A model generated the notes under the pieces. That model was not told where the DNA came from and did no database searches. It saw only the letters and a list, made by a program, of their open reading frames with translations. A DNA stretch of 64,000 bases from Metellina segmentata (lineage: Eukaryota; Arthropoda; Arachnida; Araneae; Tetragnathidae): contig OX375873.1 in the NCBI GenBank assembly GCA_947359465.1, forward strand, positions 43,372,437 to 43,436,436, in the 5' to 3' direction. Positions 10,701 through 21,187 of the stretch are shown here, one piece after another. The position numbers were made by a program, and so were the translations under genes. Position 1 is the first letter of the stretch. Every line of letters starts with the position of its first letter.

Positions 10701-13249
10701 AGTGGGATAGGATGTTTAGCTCAGGAAGGGAAAATGTCCCCGACGAGGAGCGTAGTGGACGCCCGTCATTGATCACCAAAGAATTGGTGCTCTGCATCGA
10801 CGAAAAAATTCGTTCCAATAGGCGATTCACGATTTCTGATTTGTCAATGAATTTTCGAAACATTTCACCAACTTTATTACACAAAATTGTGACTGAACAT
10901 TTGAACTACAAAAAATTGTGTTCGCGATGGGTACCAAAAACACTAACGGACGTTCAAAAACGAAAACGCATGGGAGCAGCCTTGGAGTTTTTGCAGCGTT
11001 ATGAGACAGAAGGAAATCATTATTTGAAAAGGATTGTCACAGGCGATGAAACATGGATTTCTTACGAGACACCTGAAACGAAGCGACAGTCACTGGAATG
11101 GTGACATACTGGTTCCCCGAAACCCAAGAAAGCAAAGTCACCTCTTTCTTCAAGAAAAATCATGTGCACCGTGTTTTGGGACTGTCAAGGAATTTTACGA
11201 ACTTATTTTCACAACCAACGGGCCGATCGATTGTTTTAAACATGATTAGCGACAAACAATGACTTCAAACGTTAACGTAAACAAAATGGCTAGGCTAATT
11301 TGTTCTCGAGTTGAAGGATGTAACTACGCATGCGCGACCCTCGTGCTGTCATATGCGCGGGAAATATGCGCAAACGGTACTTACTTTCACCACCAGCTTT
11401 GTAGATTCATAGGTATTATCTGTTGAAAAAGTGTAGTAATTTTGAAAAAGTCTCGTCCAATTGCCGCAGTTATTTTTGTTTTCAGAACGTTTTCTAGGCG
11501 ACAATTCCTGACCTGATTACTTGCAAGTGAATGTACATCACCCCACTTAGAATAGGCCTTACTTTTAATGTATCACTCTTAAATACACTAAAACAAAAAA
11601 AATCGACGCACCAAGAAGGAATCATCCGATTGCTTTGAAATTTCGTATGCAAAAATGTTTTGACCAAATATGCAAATGATTAAAATTTGGTGTCCAATGA
11701 ATGAATAGTACGATCTCCAGCGCATCGGAACTGCGCATCCAGCAGATGTATATAAGGAGTTGTTCTTGAACTGTTGTTAAAGTTTTCTGCTGCATTGCGA
11801 TTTAGGTTACCTTTCAACGACTGAAAAAATATCTCGCCGCAGGATTAGAGCTCATTACGAGCAACTTTCAGAGTTTGAAGTAGGTCGTATCATTGGATTG
11901 AAAGAGGCAGGTTGGGCAAATCGGAGAATCGCTCGTCATGTGAGTCGAAACAATGCGGCGATTAGAAGATGTTAGCAAGAGTGGGTGGACAATGGCAGAT
12001 TTCAGTGTCATGATGGTAGCGGTCGACGTAGGGCCACAACAGATCGCGAGGACAGAGTGATTGTCAGATCACCTGTCACAGCGCCTGATTCATCGCTATC
12101 AACCATCAGTCGTGCGACCCACACACGAGTGTCCACCATGACCATTCACAGACGGCTGAGAGAGCAAAATCTAAACTCGTACCGACCGTTACGCCACCTG
12201 CCACTCACGCCTACACACTATCGAGCCAGATTACAGTGGTGCTTGACTCCATCGGGCTGGAATGATGCTGACTGGGGACGTATAGTCTTTAGCGACGAAT
12301 CCAGCTTCCATCTGTGTCCTGACGATCATTGAAGACGTTTCTGGAGACGCCCAGGGCAGCGTGCCGATCCTGCTTTCACTGTTGCACGCCACACGGGCCC
12401 TCAACAAGGAGGTATGGTCTGGGGTGCCATTTCCCTTGATAGCCGGACCCCTTTGGTCGTCATTAGAGGTACACTTACTGCACAGTGGTACGTTGACGAC
12501 ATTTTCAGACTTGTTTTGCTACCATTCCTTTCGCAGTACCCTGGTCTTATTTTTCAGCAAGACAATGCCAGACCACATACGGCACGTGTTGCTATGAACT
12601 GTCTTCAAGCTTGTCAAACACTTCCTTGGCCAGCCAGATCACCAGACCTCTCTCCCATCGAGCATGTCTGGGATATGATGGGAAGGCGACTGCATCCGGT
12701 AGGGAATGTTGATGACGTAGTCCGACAATTGGAGCAAATTTGGCAAGAAATACCGCGGGAGACCATCCGAGAGCTTTATCGGTCTATGCCACGCCGTGTG
12801 GCAGCTTGCATCCAGGTTAGAGGTGGGCCAACACCTCATTGAGCTCGTTACTGTAACTCTGAAATAAATCATTCAATTGTTCTGAAATTTTAATAATTTT
12901 CTATTCTGTACATAATTTTCCTATCCACCAATTTTTGTCTCCATCGGACAACTCCTTCTTGGTGCGACGATTTTTTTTTTGTTATAGAGTGTTTTTAAAC
13001 AGGTTCATTAATATATGCGAACACATATATTTCAACGTTATTTCATCACTAATTCGAATAATTAATAGACAAAAAAAACCTAATGGGATAATACTATTGG
13101 ACAGACTCTTTTTGGAATATGTATTCGACTTAATAGTTCTTCTATTGAGTTTAATATTTATGCGTAGTATGTTACCTGCATGTTTTCAATTCCCAGGATA
13201 TCTCCCTGAAATAGGTCTGGATTTTCCATGGGCTTTCGTGGAAATCCCC
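4485..13249 (-). CDS. Astacin-like zinc metalloprotease, exons 2-6 (gene A)
   Basis: Paralogue of gene B on the other strand. In transcript order the exons are 13249-13176, 6301-6226, 6066-5949, 5611-5436 and 4720-4485. Phases 1,0,1,2,1 are the same as in gene B and the frame is open throughout (225 residues from exon 2 to TGA). Visible parts are a propeptide with FQGDI aspartate switch, the mature start [15 protein letters not shown], the zinc site [19 protein letters not shown], the Met-turn SLMLYG, and cysteines in DRTC, CYSHWG, GVGC and LYQC. The C-terminal subdomain is lysine-rich and clearly diverged from gene B. Intron 2, about 6.9 kb, is filled with transposons. The signal-peptide exon is not certain; see the candidate at 15553-15673. 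Confidence 0.92.
4900..5005 (-). repeat. Repeat shared with gene B intron 4
   Basis: Read on the minus strand it matches 47765-47880 on the plus strand: AACCCCGATATGTATC and CGGTGATAAACTA against CGGCGATAAACTA. Relative to the host genes both are in sense orientation, but they sit in different introns (A intron 5, B intron 4). Confidence 0.6.
5436..5611 (-). CDS. Gene A exon 5: zinc-binding exon
   Basis: A 176-nt exon following CCTTCCACAG encodes [14 protein letters not shown] and the complete zinc signature [12 protein letters not shown]. The donor is GTTAGT. Both cysteines of the small disulfide loop are present. Confidence 0.95.
5949..6066 (-). CDS. Gene A exon 4: N-terminal subdomain
   Basis: A 118-nt exon encodes [18 protein letters not shown], then the strand ending YLSIFSGDG. 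The donor is GTAAGT in phase 2 and the acceptor CATTATTAG. Confidence 0.9.
6226..6301 (-). CDS. Gene A exon 3: start of mature domain
   Basis: A 76-nt exon encodes [20 protein letters not shown] and a short continuation. It follows CTTTACTTTAG and ends at GTAAAT in phase 1. Confidence 0.9.
6440..6725 (+). repeat. Degenerate tandem repeat in gene A intron 2
   Basis: Variants of CCTATTCGGAGGGCCGTATT recur about every 60-75 bp (near 6476, 6517, 6560, 6660 and 6700). It is heavily diverged with no ORF. Confidence 0.5.
7105..8031. mobile_element. TIR element with 67-bp terminal inverted repeats
   Basis: ACTAGCGCGTCTTTTTAGTA starts a block, running to about 7171, whose near-exact reverse complement ends at 8031. 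The element is flanked by a 16-bp direct repeat (7089-7104 and 8032-8047; 14 of 16 match). It encodes no recognisable transposase. Confidence 0.75.
7380..7475 (+). repeat. tRNA-derived SINE head
   Basis: GATGGCCTAATGGCTAAAGT resembles an A box and GAGTTCGAACCC is a good B box, about 60 bp apart. The part between does not fold as a normal tRNA anticodon arm, so this is a SINE-like relic rather than a tRNA gene. Confidence 0.55.
8354..8600 (+). pseudogene. RNase H fragment of a non-LTR retrotransposon
   Basis: The frame from 8354 reads [20 protein letters not shown], the C-terminal RNase H motif (HxGxxGNExAD) of Jockey/I-type elements. It continues in frame to about 8570 with no further domain. 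5' and 3' parts are absent. Confidence 0.75.
8705..8905 (+). repeat. Interspersed repeat with CCCGGCTTTGCCCGGG end
   Basis: GAATTACCCGGCTTTGCCCGG starts a block whose later part (CATATTCGTCGCACTTCTGC) resembles the 24200 and 46150 repeats. It is another copy of the dispersed family noted at 1985-2257. Confidence 0.5.
9375..9600 (+). pseudogene. Mariner transposase N-terminal fragment
   Basis: With frameshifts and stops, the translation gives [12 protein letters not shown] and [13 protein letters not shown], the paired helix-turn-helix start of irritans/mauritiana-type mariner. Only the DNA-binding part remains. Confidence 0.65.
9549..9667. repeat. Hairpin with arms of about 48 bp
   Basis: AATCTTGAATGTGAG and CCATCACAGAGACAGT on the left pair with ACTGTTTCTGTGATGG and CTCACATTCAAGAT on the right around a loop of about 20 bases. 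Confidence 0.75.
10200..10310 (+). repeat. SINE 3'-tail fragment
   Basis: The stretch GTGTTGACCTCGGAACTTTT ... AATTGAACTACCTAC matches the tail of the tRNA-derived SINE seen at 17306-17450, without its tRNA head. Confidence 0.45.
10419..11382 (+). mobile_element. Internally deleted mariner with TIRs of about 130 bp
   Basis: Left (10421-10550) and right (11250-11380) ends are inverted copies: ACCGTTTGCACATATCTCCC on the left and its complement on the right, continuing through GCTAGCCATTTTGT and GTTAACGTTTGAAGTCATT. The ends fit a TA target. The inside holds a truncated transposase; the catalytic half is largely missing, so it is non-autonomous. Confidence 0.9.
10712..11104 (+). pseudogene. 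Mariner transposase, truncated
   Basis: The 130-residue frame has [20 protein letters not shown] (linker and second helix-turn-helix), [20 protein letters not shown], and the first catalytic Asp in [14 protein letters not shown]. It then shifts frame: WNGDILVP and HLFLQEKS are the next family blocks in other frames. The second and third catalytic Asp are absent. Confidence 0.9.
11586..12991 (+). mobile_element. Tc1-like transposon with two premature stops
   Basis: The ends share CACT..AAC and AAATCGACGCACCAAGAAGG as inverted repeats (11586-11630 and 12947-12991). The transposase spans about 11825-12842. It sits in gene A intron 2, only 184 bp from exon 2. A second, shorter member of the family lies at 58003-58785. 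Confidence 0.9.
11825..12842 (+). pseudogene. Tc1-like transposase, decayed
   Basis: One frame covers the whole protein, broken only by TAG near 11972 (Trp position) and TGA at 12330-12332 (Arg position, [13 protein letters not shown]). Motifs are [20 protein letters not shown] (HTH), [11 protein letters not shown] (first Asp), [11 protein letters not shown] (second Asp) and [12 protein letters not shown] (Glu). I count 32 residues between the second Asp and the Glu, two fewer than canonical DD34E. Confidence 0.9.
13176..13249 (-). CDS. Gene A exon 2: propeptide with aspartate switch
   Basis: Following TATTTTTTCAG, a 74-nt exon encodes [19 protein letters not shown] and a few residues, and ends CAG|GTAACA in phase 0. 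[12 protein letters not shown] is the family's propeptide signature. It sits just past the Tc1-like element at 11586-12991. Confidence 0.85.
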
Positions 13250-13599
13250 CTGAAAAAATATTGTCAAATAAATTATATTAAAACGCAATCATGAAAGATA
13301 ATTACAACAATTTAGGTCTACACTGAAATAAGTTGGATATTCAAACTGACGAGAAGATTGAATCATCCGAGCTTACAGCCATCGACTATGGACTAAGTAT
13401 ATAAATATACGAGTAATTATAGCCTTAGCTATATTCAATATTTAAAACGCTGGAACAAGTTCGCAGATGGAATAGGAATTGATATTCTAGATGAACTTTG
13501 GCAGTTGTAAATACTCCGTGAGGTACATTTACGATGAATCCCTACTCAGAGAGGATTTCAGAGGGAATATAAATAGAAAATAACTTGGGATTTCAGAGT

Positions 13600-13950
13600 C
13601 ATTGCAATTAAAAAGTTCTCATACTCATTACGAAATTTTTTGGGAAGAGAAACTTCAGAACAATATTTCTTGGAACATCTCTCCCTCCCACAGTTGGTGC
13701 CAGGGAGAACATCCTGGAGGTACACTCAAATTCGAGGATGATAGAGGTCAGAAGATTTGCACCTTTGGACTGGCCACCGTGCATCTGAGCTGAATTTAAT
13801 TTAATCATGGTTCTAAAGTTTTCTCAATCTCTTGGAAATGCTATATGGAACGGGCCTCTCCTAGTCACATCCTTGAATGTCTGGGATTGTCCATAGAGGA
13901 TCTATATTTTTATACAGACAACGACAGAAGAAGACGAGTAATATGTCCAT
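13600..13950 (+). pseudogene. 3' end of a non-LTR retrotransposon ORF
   Basis: Frames around 13690-13945 read GGTLKFEDDRGQKICTFGLA and MERASPSHILECLGLSIEDL. The latter resembles the Cys/His-containing C-terminus (ASPxHILECLGL) common in arachnid Jockey-type ORF2. It is interrupted by stops. Confidence 0.5.
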
Positions 13951-14516
13951 AGGAGTCTGTGATGGCTTTTAACTATTTCCTCTAGCAGTACAATTTAGCG
14001 TTCATCTATTACCATATTTTTGTGGTGGAACACAATATCTACTATATTTTAATTATTTTATATTTTTCAGTTGCTAAATTTTAAAACACTATCAAAAACA
14101 GGGTATGAAATTTATATTTATAAATTTTTTTTATTTATTTATTCTATTATGTACAGCAGAATGATAACAGTAAATTATGTTTCCGTAGTTAAAGAATTTT
14201 TAATTAAAATTGATTTTGTTCAAATGAATGTTTTGACTAAGTTTGTGCATAAATTTCATCTAAAAAAAACAGTTTTAATTTTTATTTTTGAAATTTTCAT
14301 AATCTAACCATTTTTTTGCCCCATAGACGAAATTAATATTTAATCAGGAGATCGACTGAGAAACGTTTGGAGAAAAGAGCTCTCCCTCCTTTCAAAAATG
14401 ATTACATCAACACCATGATGATGATCACTTTCTCGGCCCCTCCAAAAGAAAAATTCTGAGAACATGCCTGCAGTCAGTTTGTGTTTCCATTCCCATTTTG
14501 ATAGTATGTAACGTAA

Positions 14517-14781
14517 ATTCTGTGCTCAGATAGAAAAATGTTATAAGTCATTTTTCCCAAAAAATTGAGTAAGTCCCATTCTGGAGTCTGGTTTGTTAAT
14601 GTTTAGAAGGTTTCAAAATGTCGTAAGTCTTTCTCTTTCAGTTTATGAGAAAACAAAGGTGGAAAATGTAACATAAGTTAAAAACCACAGAACCAAATGT
14701 TGAATCTTGAATCTTAAAATTGCTGTCACAAAAATTTAAAAAATGACTCGTAACATTTTGCCATCTGAGCACAGAATTCTC
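14517..14781. repeat. Inverted repeat of 40 bp (MITE-like)
   Basis: ATTCTGTGCTCAGATAGAAA at 14518 and onward is the inverted copy of the segment ending ATCTGAGCACAGAAT at 14780. The spacer is about 190 bp and contains shorter AAATGT..TAAGT echoes. Confidence 0.65.
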
Positions 14782-15289
14782 CCAAATTTAAGCTGTAATT
14801 GAAAAGTCCCTCGTAAAAAGAGGTCAATACTCCTAGTTTTGAAAAATTATCGAAATGAAAGGTAATGTCATCTCGGACTATGGACAATTAAGTGTAAAAA
14901 GAAATAAATAGGCTCAGTTTTGATTGAACCGTCAGTTTGGAGCGTAAGATTAAGATTTGCAGATCGTAGTTGAAATGTGCTACATTGTTTCGAAGCATAT
15001 ATTTTGAGTCGCATATATTGTTTCAAGGCGTATATTTAATTTGATATAGTCAACATAGATCTATGATATGAGAAGTAGCTTATATAATTTTTACAAATAA
15101 AGCTGGAACAAAATGTGAACAAATAACAGATCGATATACAAATAACCTAATGTGGTGCTTTGCGTGGAATAAACCATGATATCATCATAAGTTTAAACAA
15201 ATTAAAATGTTTAGTTAAAACCATTATTCCTATAATTGAATATATATATTGTTGAGAGCTTTAACCTATGACTACGGTTATAGATATAA

Positions 15290-15520
15290 CAAGCGCGATT
15301 CTTTCTTGGCGCGATTCTAACTTTCAAGGTACATCTGCTGTATCGGCCGTAGTTTAAATTCTTTCTTGGCTCGATTCTTATAACCTTCAAAGTACAACTG
15401 CTGTAGTTTTATATGTTGTTCATTTGTAGTTGATGAATTTTAGACAACTGGTAGTTGTCTAAATTCGTTCTTGGCGTGACCATGGTACAACTGCTGTACT
15501 GGCCGTAGTCTAAAGGTTGC
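15290..15520 (+). repeat. Imperfect tandem repeat beside candidate exon 1
   Basis: Three copies of a block of about 60 bp containing TTCTTGGC and GTACAACTGCTGTA occur near 15302, 15362 and 15467. The third overlaps the open frame downstream of the candidate signal-peptide exon. Confidence 0.65.
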
Positions 15521-15552
15521 AACGATATCATGCACAGTCGTGCTGCGCTCAC

Positions 15553-15673
15553 GGTTGCCGAGATAGACCGAGTCAAACCAGTGCTCGACCGCATACCGGC
15601 AAATCGTTCCTGCTAGAAGTAAGAGAAGTGTCGCGCACATGATGTATTGCACAGTATACGAATTGGTCTTCAT
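15553..15673 (-). CDS. Candidate gene A exon 1 (signal peptide)
   Basis: The minus-strand ATG at 15673 opens MKTNSYTVQYIMC followed by a run of hydrophobic residues (ATLLLLLAG), a convincing signal peptide. The donor C|GTGAGC at 15552 leaves phase 1, which matches gene A exon 2. Joining them would give 266 residues. Against this, the exon is longer than gene B exon 1, its donor is non-ideal, no clear TATA box is visible upstream, and the same frame stays open to 15440 through a locally repeated sequence. It could instead be a separate small secreted ORF. Confidence 0.38.
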
Positions 15674-15699
15674 GCTGTTTGTGAATATGCTAATATGAT

Positions 15700-16832
15700 T
15701 ACAATTTGGTACGTACTTTAACTGTTTAAAGATTTCAATTGAGGCTTATTTTTGTCAAAGGTGGTCGGTTGTAAGTCGCCCCATACTATCCGCAGAATTC
15801 AACAAATCAGCTCGTAATTTTTTGTTTAATAAAGAAAATTTAAAGATTTTTTCATGAGAGTTCTTTAGTTTAGAGACATCTATTATATTGGTAACCGCTT
15901 TCGTAATTTTGGACATAACATGACACGTTACTCGAATTAAATTTGAGGAGTTGCTTATATTTAGGGCTACCATGCTACTTTCATTTCAAACCATGACATT
16001 TTAAGATAGATCTGACAATTTTGTTTTGTTTAAACCGGGTCAATTTCTTACACAGGTGTGGAAAATGAGCATTTAGGTTTTGGGTTCGATTACTTTAAAC
16101 CGGTATCTCATTTGTTTTCCAAAAGATGATAGTTGAAAGACAAACCACAATACTCTAATTATTGAAATTCCCGTTTTTTCCATGCATTACTATGTGAAAA
16201 CAAAGTGAAAATTACACTTTAAATAATGTATCGCAGAATTACCATCATCTTGATTAAATTTTATGCGGATATTTCGATTTGGAAACAAGTTATATGTGAA
16301 CTTGAAAGAAGAGGGCCAATTATGGACACAATTCATCAGCGAATCAGTTATACTATTCATTTAGCAGTTTGGATGGATAATGAAGATTTCTGCTGACAAA
16401 ATTAAATTTCGTAATACTTCCTAAGCGCATTCAAAACGAGCACATTTTCTTGTATGTAGGTAGTTGAATTTACGTCGCACTGGAGTAACACAACTGGCTA
16501 TTGCACACTTTCCCGTATTACTGGAAACAATAACCTATATGTCTAAAAGAACACGGACTAAATGTTTTTCTTTGACCATTCGGCCAGAAACCTGGGACAT
16601 ACCTTTCAAACTGAGATAATACTGTCAAACCAGGACGTGTAGTAATCATTGTCAAAGAAAAAATCTGCATAAAACATTGCCAAAACTACGACAAGGCGAA
16701 TTAGTACTGAAATATTGTTTCTTCTCCGTTGGTTTGTTTATTTTTTACACGGAAAACCCCCCTCACACAAGTCGACATCCGTGGCTCTTGTCCATGGATG
16801 TTGACGGGATTCAAGCATCTTTTCATTAGCAA
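15700..16832. other. No recognisable feature
   Basis: AT-rich sequence with stops in all frames. No domain, repeat family or RNA gene recognised. Confidence 0.5.
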
Positions 16833-17160
16833 GCCGACCAACCGGTATAGTGGTTAAGGTGTTAGCCTCTAGATCGGAAGGTTCCTAGTTTGGATCCGGG
16901 TCCGGGCATGGATGTTTGTAAGCGTATGGTGTAGAGGCGGCTGGTGCACCTTAAATCTGTCGTGGCCGAAAGTCCTCACTTTGGGTTGGTGTGGAAATTT
17001 GGAGAGTGGGGTGCCAGCTCAGGTGTTGCTTAATCATCTGACCGTTGTTCAAAATTACGAGGTGTTATCCTCGGATCTTTCCCTTAAGGGATTGATCCCG
17101 GACCATCGCCAATAGCCCGTTGTGTTGTTCTAGTACGACGTTAACTAAAATTACCATTAC
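16833..17160 (+). mobile_element. tRNA-derived SINE, plus copy
   Basis: The head TATAGTGGTTAAGGTGTTAG (A-box-like) and GGTTCCTAGTTTGGATCC (decayed B box) are followed by a body with TCGTGGCCGAAAGTCCTCAC. The tail runs GCCAATAGCCCGTTGTGTTG...TAGTACGACGTTAACTAAAA. Two more copies with heads (17678-17996, 33150-33330) define the family. Confidence 0.88.
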
Positions 17161-17305
17161 CATCCATTAGCAAATTTTCAATGTAGTCCAGCTTAATAGT
17201 TTACTTTATTTATTCGCACCATTATTCAGTCTTAAAAGACAAGCGTACAAATTATGAAAAGTGCATGGAACGTTCGTACTGTTCTCGCACAAACTATCCA
17301 ATCTT

Positions 17306-17450
17306 CAATGCATAGCTCAAGTGTTGACCTCGTTACCTAACTGGGGTTCAAAAATATGAAGTGTTGTTCTCCGATCTTTCTCTTCGGAACCGACGCCAAT
17401 AGCCAGCTGTGTTGTCAAAGTGCGACATAAATTAAACTACCTACCTCCCC
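17306..17450 (+). repeat. SINE tail fragment
   Basis: GTGTTGACCTCGTTACC...GCCAATAGCCAGCTGTGTTG...CGACATAAATTAAAC is the diverged 3' part of the same SINE, without a head. Confidence 0.65.
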
Positions 17451-17677
17451 CCGAAAAAGCCATGAAAGATAAATAATACTAGTACAGATATTACTAGTAC
17501 AGAAAGGTAAATAACCAAATATGCATTGTGGCAGTTTCTCTCATTAGGTTGTATGACTGTTTTCTCAGGAGACAGGGGCTCAAAGTTCTTAGCCCCCCCC
17601 CCTACACACAATATGAGGAATAAATATCATTAAAAAAACGATAAATGATGCGTGTAAGCAAAACAAGGTGAGATAAG

Positions 17678-17996
17678 GTAATTTTAATTAACGTCGTACT
17701 AGAGCAACACAACGGGCTATTGACGACGGCCCGGGATCAATACTCTAAAGGGAAAGATCCTAGGATAGCACCACGCAATTTTGAACCACGGTCAGATGAC
17801 GAGGCAACATCTGAGCTGGCACCCCACTCTCCAAACTTCCACACCAACCCAACGTGAGGACTTTCGGCCACGACAGATTTAAGATGAACCTGCCACCTCT
17901 ACGCTTACAAACATTCATACACTGACCAGGATTCGAACCAGGAACCTTCGGATCCAGAGGCTAACACCTTAACCACTAGACCGGTTAGACGGCTGT
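17678..17996 (-). mobile_element. tRNA-derived SINE, minus copy
   Basis: Read on the minus strand it has the A-box-like TAGTGGTTAAGGTGTTAGCC, the B-box region GGTTCCTGGTTCGAATCC and the same body and tail as 16833-17160. With that copy it forms an inverted pair about 520 bp apart. Confidence 0.88.
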
Positions 17997-17999
17997 AAG

Positions 18000-19375
18000 C
18001 AAAACAAAGAGTTTCAAAAACACATCTTTTGACGCAGGTGTAAATTTTACTGAGTCTATCTCTCAGTAATTTCCGTAAGCTGGAGCTATTGAAAATTCGC
18101 CGTCCTAACACAGTAGAAAGAAATGAAAGAAGTTTACTTTTTCTTTGAATAGTTGTATGTAAAACACATAATACTTACATACGACAACCAGAAAGCTTAA
18201 GAATAGGTAGATTCTCATGTCAAAGTTGTAACTTTCCTTCTCGAGATGACTACAGTAACGACTTATTTTTTAAGAATTATGTGATCAGACTTCGATTTAA
18301 GATATCTACTTAAGCATGAGAAAACGCATCTGCTTATCAGCGTCAAGATTTTTGCTTTCGACTCCAATTGCATTTTGAAAACCATTTCAACTGAATCTGG
18401 AATCGGGCGAATTAAACGCATGTTTGATATATTTTTATTTGATTTTTGTTTTGACGCTCTGTGGTAATTTTTTACTACATATAACTAATTGTTCCAACCG
18501 TTGCTCCTATGAAATGTATGTTTCTGGAAACTGTATGGATGTATTTATATAATCGATTTTATAATTTAAGGTTGTCGTCTATTTCAGTCCACGTGTTAGG
18601 TTTTATATCATGCTCTATGTTATTTGTTATTTAATAGAAAAAAAAAAGGATGGTTTATGTGTGTGTGAAATATATACATAATTTTTATTTTGACCCGGCC
18701 ACCTTTTTATGGAGAGTGTAACAAAATTTTGATAAAAACACAATGTCATTAATGAAATATTATTAATTATGAACATTTCATATCAGCTATAAGAATTATA
18801 ATTATCAAGTCCTGATGCCAATTACTTTGACCTTCCAGTTCTTGTCAATATTCCATACCCACGCAATTACAAGGTGGTCTCCAGGTGTTTTCATATAGGA
18901 TGATACTGTAAGGGGGCAGACTGTGATTTATAGTGTATACATATAACAATTTAAACTCATTAGGCCCGAATTGATTTCTTAACGTCTTCAAACGGATAGA
19001 AATTGACCATATCCTGCGAAGAAAAATCTCTCTTCCCTGGTCCAGCCTGCTGATTTTGGAAATATTACTGTCATATCTGTTTTCCCCATTCCATTCATTT
19101 TTGTATCAAGGAACCAAAGAGCGACTTCTCTCCTGTTACGACTACTAGTCCAGTTCATCCCTTCAACTACACTGGTGTTCAAGATTTAGAGAGATTAGTT
19201 TAAATTTAGACTTTTAGGCGATTATCTCCAGAATTACTGGACATGTTTTAATGAAATTAGTTACGTACATAGGTTGAAGTAATACAAAAATAACCTTACA
19301 ATATTTATGGTACACACGCATGATCGTGAGTAAGACTCATCAGCGCAAAAAGGTCTAAAACAGAGGTTGCAATAT
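18000..19375. other. No recognisable feature
   Basis: AT-rich, with only short open frames and no family motif. A frame at 18988-19182 (minus) is 64 residues and unrecognised. Confidence 0.45.
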
Positions 19376-19384
19376 TGACACTAA

Positions 19385-19590
19385 AAAAGGGGTTAATAGG
19401 GGGTATGGTTCCCTCAGCTCTCACAACGGAAATTGATACTGGAAAGGGGACAGTTTATGAGTTCTTGTGGCAGATGGTCCCACTCCTCCAGCAATGCTGT
19501 TTTTAAGTCCTGGATGGTTCTAGGAGGGGAAGGCAAGTGGCAATTGCCCTCCCAACAGCGCGTCCCAGCTGTGTGTGATACTTTTTTACA
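19385..19590 (-). pseudogene. Tc1-like transposase C-terminal relic
   Basis: The minus-strand frame reads PRTIQDLKTALLEEWDHLPQ and ELINCPLSSINFRCES, matching the conserved tail (xxW..IPQ..I..L..SM..RC) of Tc1 transposases. Nothing else of the element is visible. Confidence 0.65.
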
Positions 19591-20511
19591 AGAAAAAAAT
19601 GTGTGTTTGTTACAAGTTAAAATTGAATACATGTAATAAAATACTGACATTTAGTGAGAAGTTCATGGTCTAACCTGGTATTGGAGAGAGGACTGCATAT
19701 GTGGAGTAGGGATATAATTTCACAAAATTCGATACCGATGAAGCTCAAATATGTCTCTAAAGATATAACGATCAAAGAAATGCACACAAAATGGAGGATA
19801 ATTAAAATTTTTAGTGATTTCAAAACTTCATGAAATGTGCTATTAATTTTTTTCAAATACAAAAGTTAAAAGTGTTTCAAATACAAAAGTTAAAAAGTAT
19901 AACAATATGGTTCTCGATCAGCCAAATCAGATTTTCAAAAAAAGTCATCTTGTAAAGGTTTTCGTAAGAAAGTATTGAAAACGGTTTGTGTGAAGTAGAG
20001 TTATGCACTTTTTGTTGATATTTTTTAATGAAGATATGGAGTACTGAAGCAACGTTGAATTCGACCCTTCATTACAGGCAAAGCATTGTCTTCCCATGGC
20101 TTGTATAACTCTTTATCTGTTTTGACTTCTAGTCCCAAGAAATTGTTGTAAAGAATGATGTATCCCATGTCGGCATTGTTGGCTACGATGGCATCATTTC
20201 GTCCAACAATTAGAAGTCCACGGTTCAAGCGATTCAAAAACAGATCCTGTTCAGAGAGCCTTCTTGGGAGACGGACTGAAGCACTGCGCTTCATCAGGAC
20301 AGCATTTGGTGTATTATTGCTGTGAGTTTTTTTAATTGAGCTAGACGTTTCAGCATCTGGTTCTCCGGTAATCTCACCCAACATTTATGGAGGTTGGGAC
20401 AGCGAAGTTCCGTTACTTTCGGTGTCGTCTGGAGACTTGTTTCCAGATGCCACTTCTTCAAAGTTATCCAATTCCGTCTTCTGGGATACCGTGCAGGTTA
20501 GATTGCCTGAT

Positions 20512-21116
20512 GGTACAGTTACACTCTACCTTTATGAGTGATGGCAACGGCTTGGCGATTTAATTGGCGCACTTTTAGTAGCGAGTTACGATAAATTAAG
20601 GCAACCCATTTGTCGTTACGGTTGTTGTGGTTTTCATGGCAACCTCGGCAAACGGAAACTTTCAATTTTCATTTTGAATATTCAAGAAAGTTCTTCCAAA
20701 ATCCGTTAGTCGTTTGATTTCATTAGTTCGTTTGGAATTTATTCTTTGCTCAAATTGGTTATTTTGATTTTAAAATATTCTTTGATTGCATTGGTCCTTT
20801 TAAATCTTTTTCTGTGATACCATTGGTTATTTTGATTTTAAAATATTCTTTGATTGCATTGGTCCTTTTAAATCTTTTTCTGTGATACCATTGGTCCATT
20901 TATTTGTACTTCGACAGTTGTGGAATTTTTATTTTTTTATATTAGTTTTCACGAAAGAATTGAGAGGTTTTTTTTTTGTCATTTCCGTTTTGATTATTTC
21001 TTTTTACGCAAGAGTTCTGACGTTATCAGGTTGTATTATTTCTTGCTTTTTTTCTTTTATAAATCTTTTTCTTTTTCAACATGCCCACTGTATTTAGTGT
21101 AATTGATAAGTTTCAG

Positions 21117-21187
<71 letters not shown>

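Noticed and set aside
12935..13294. 119-residue plus-strand frame
   Set aside because: It starts in the right TIR of the Tc1-like element and runs antisense to gene A exon 2.
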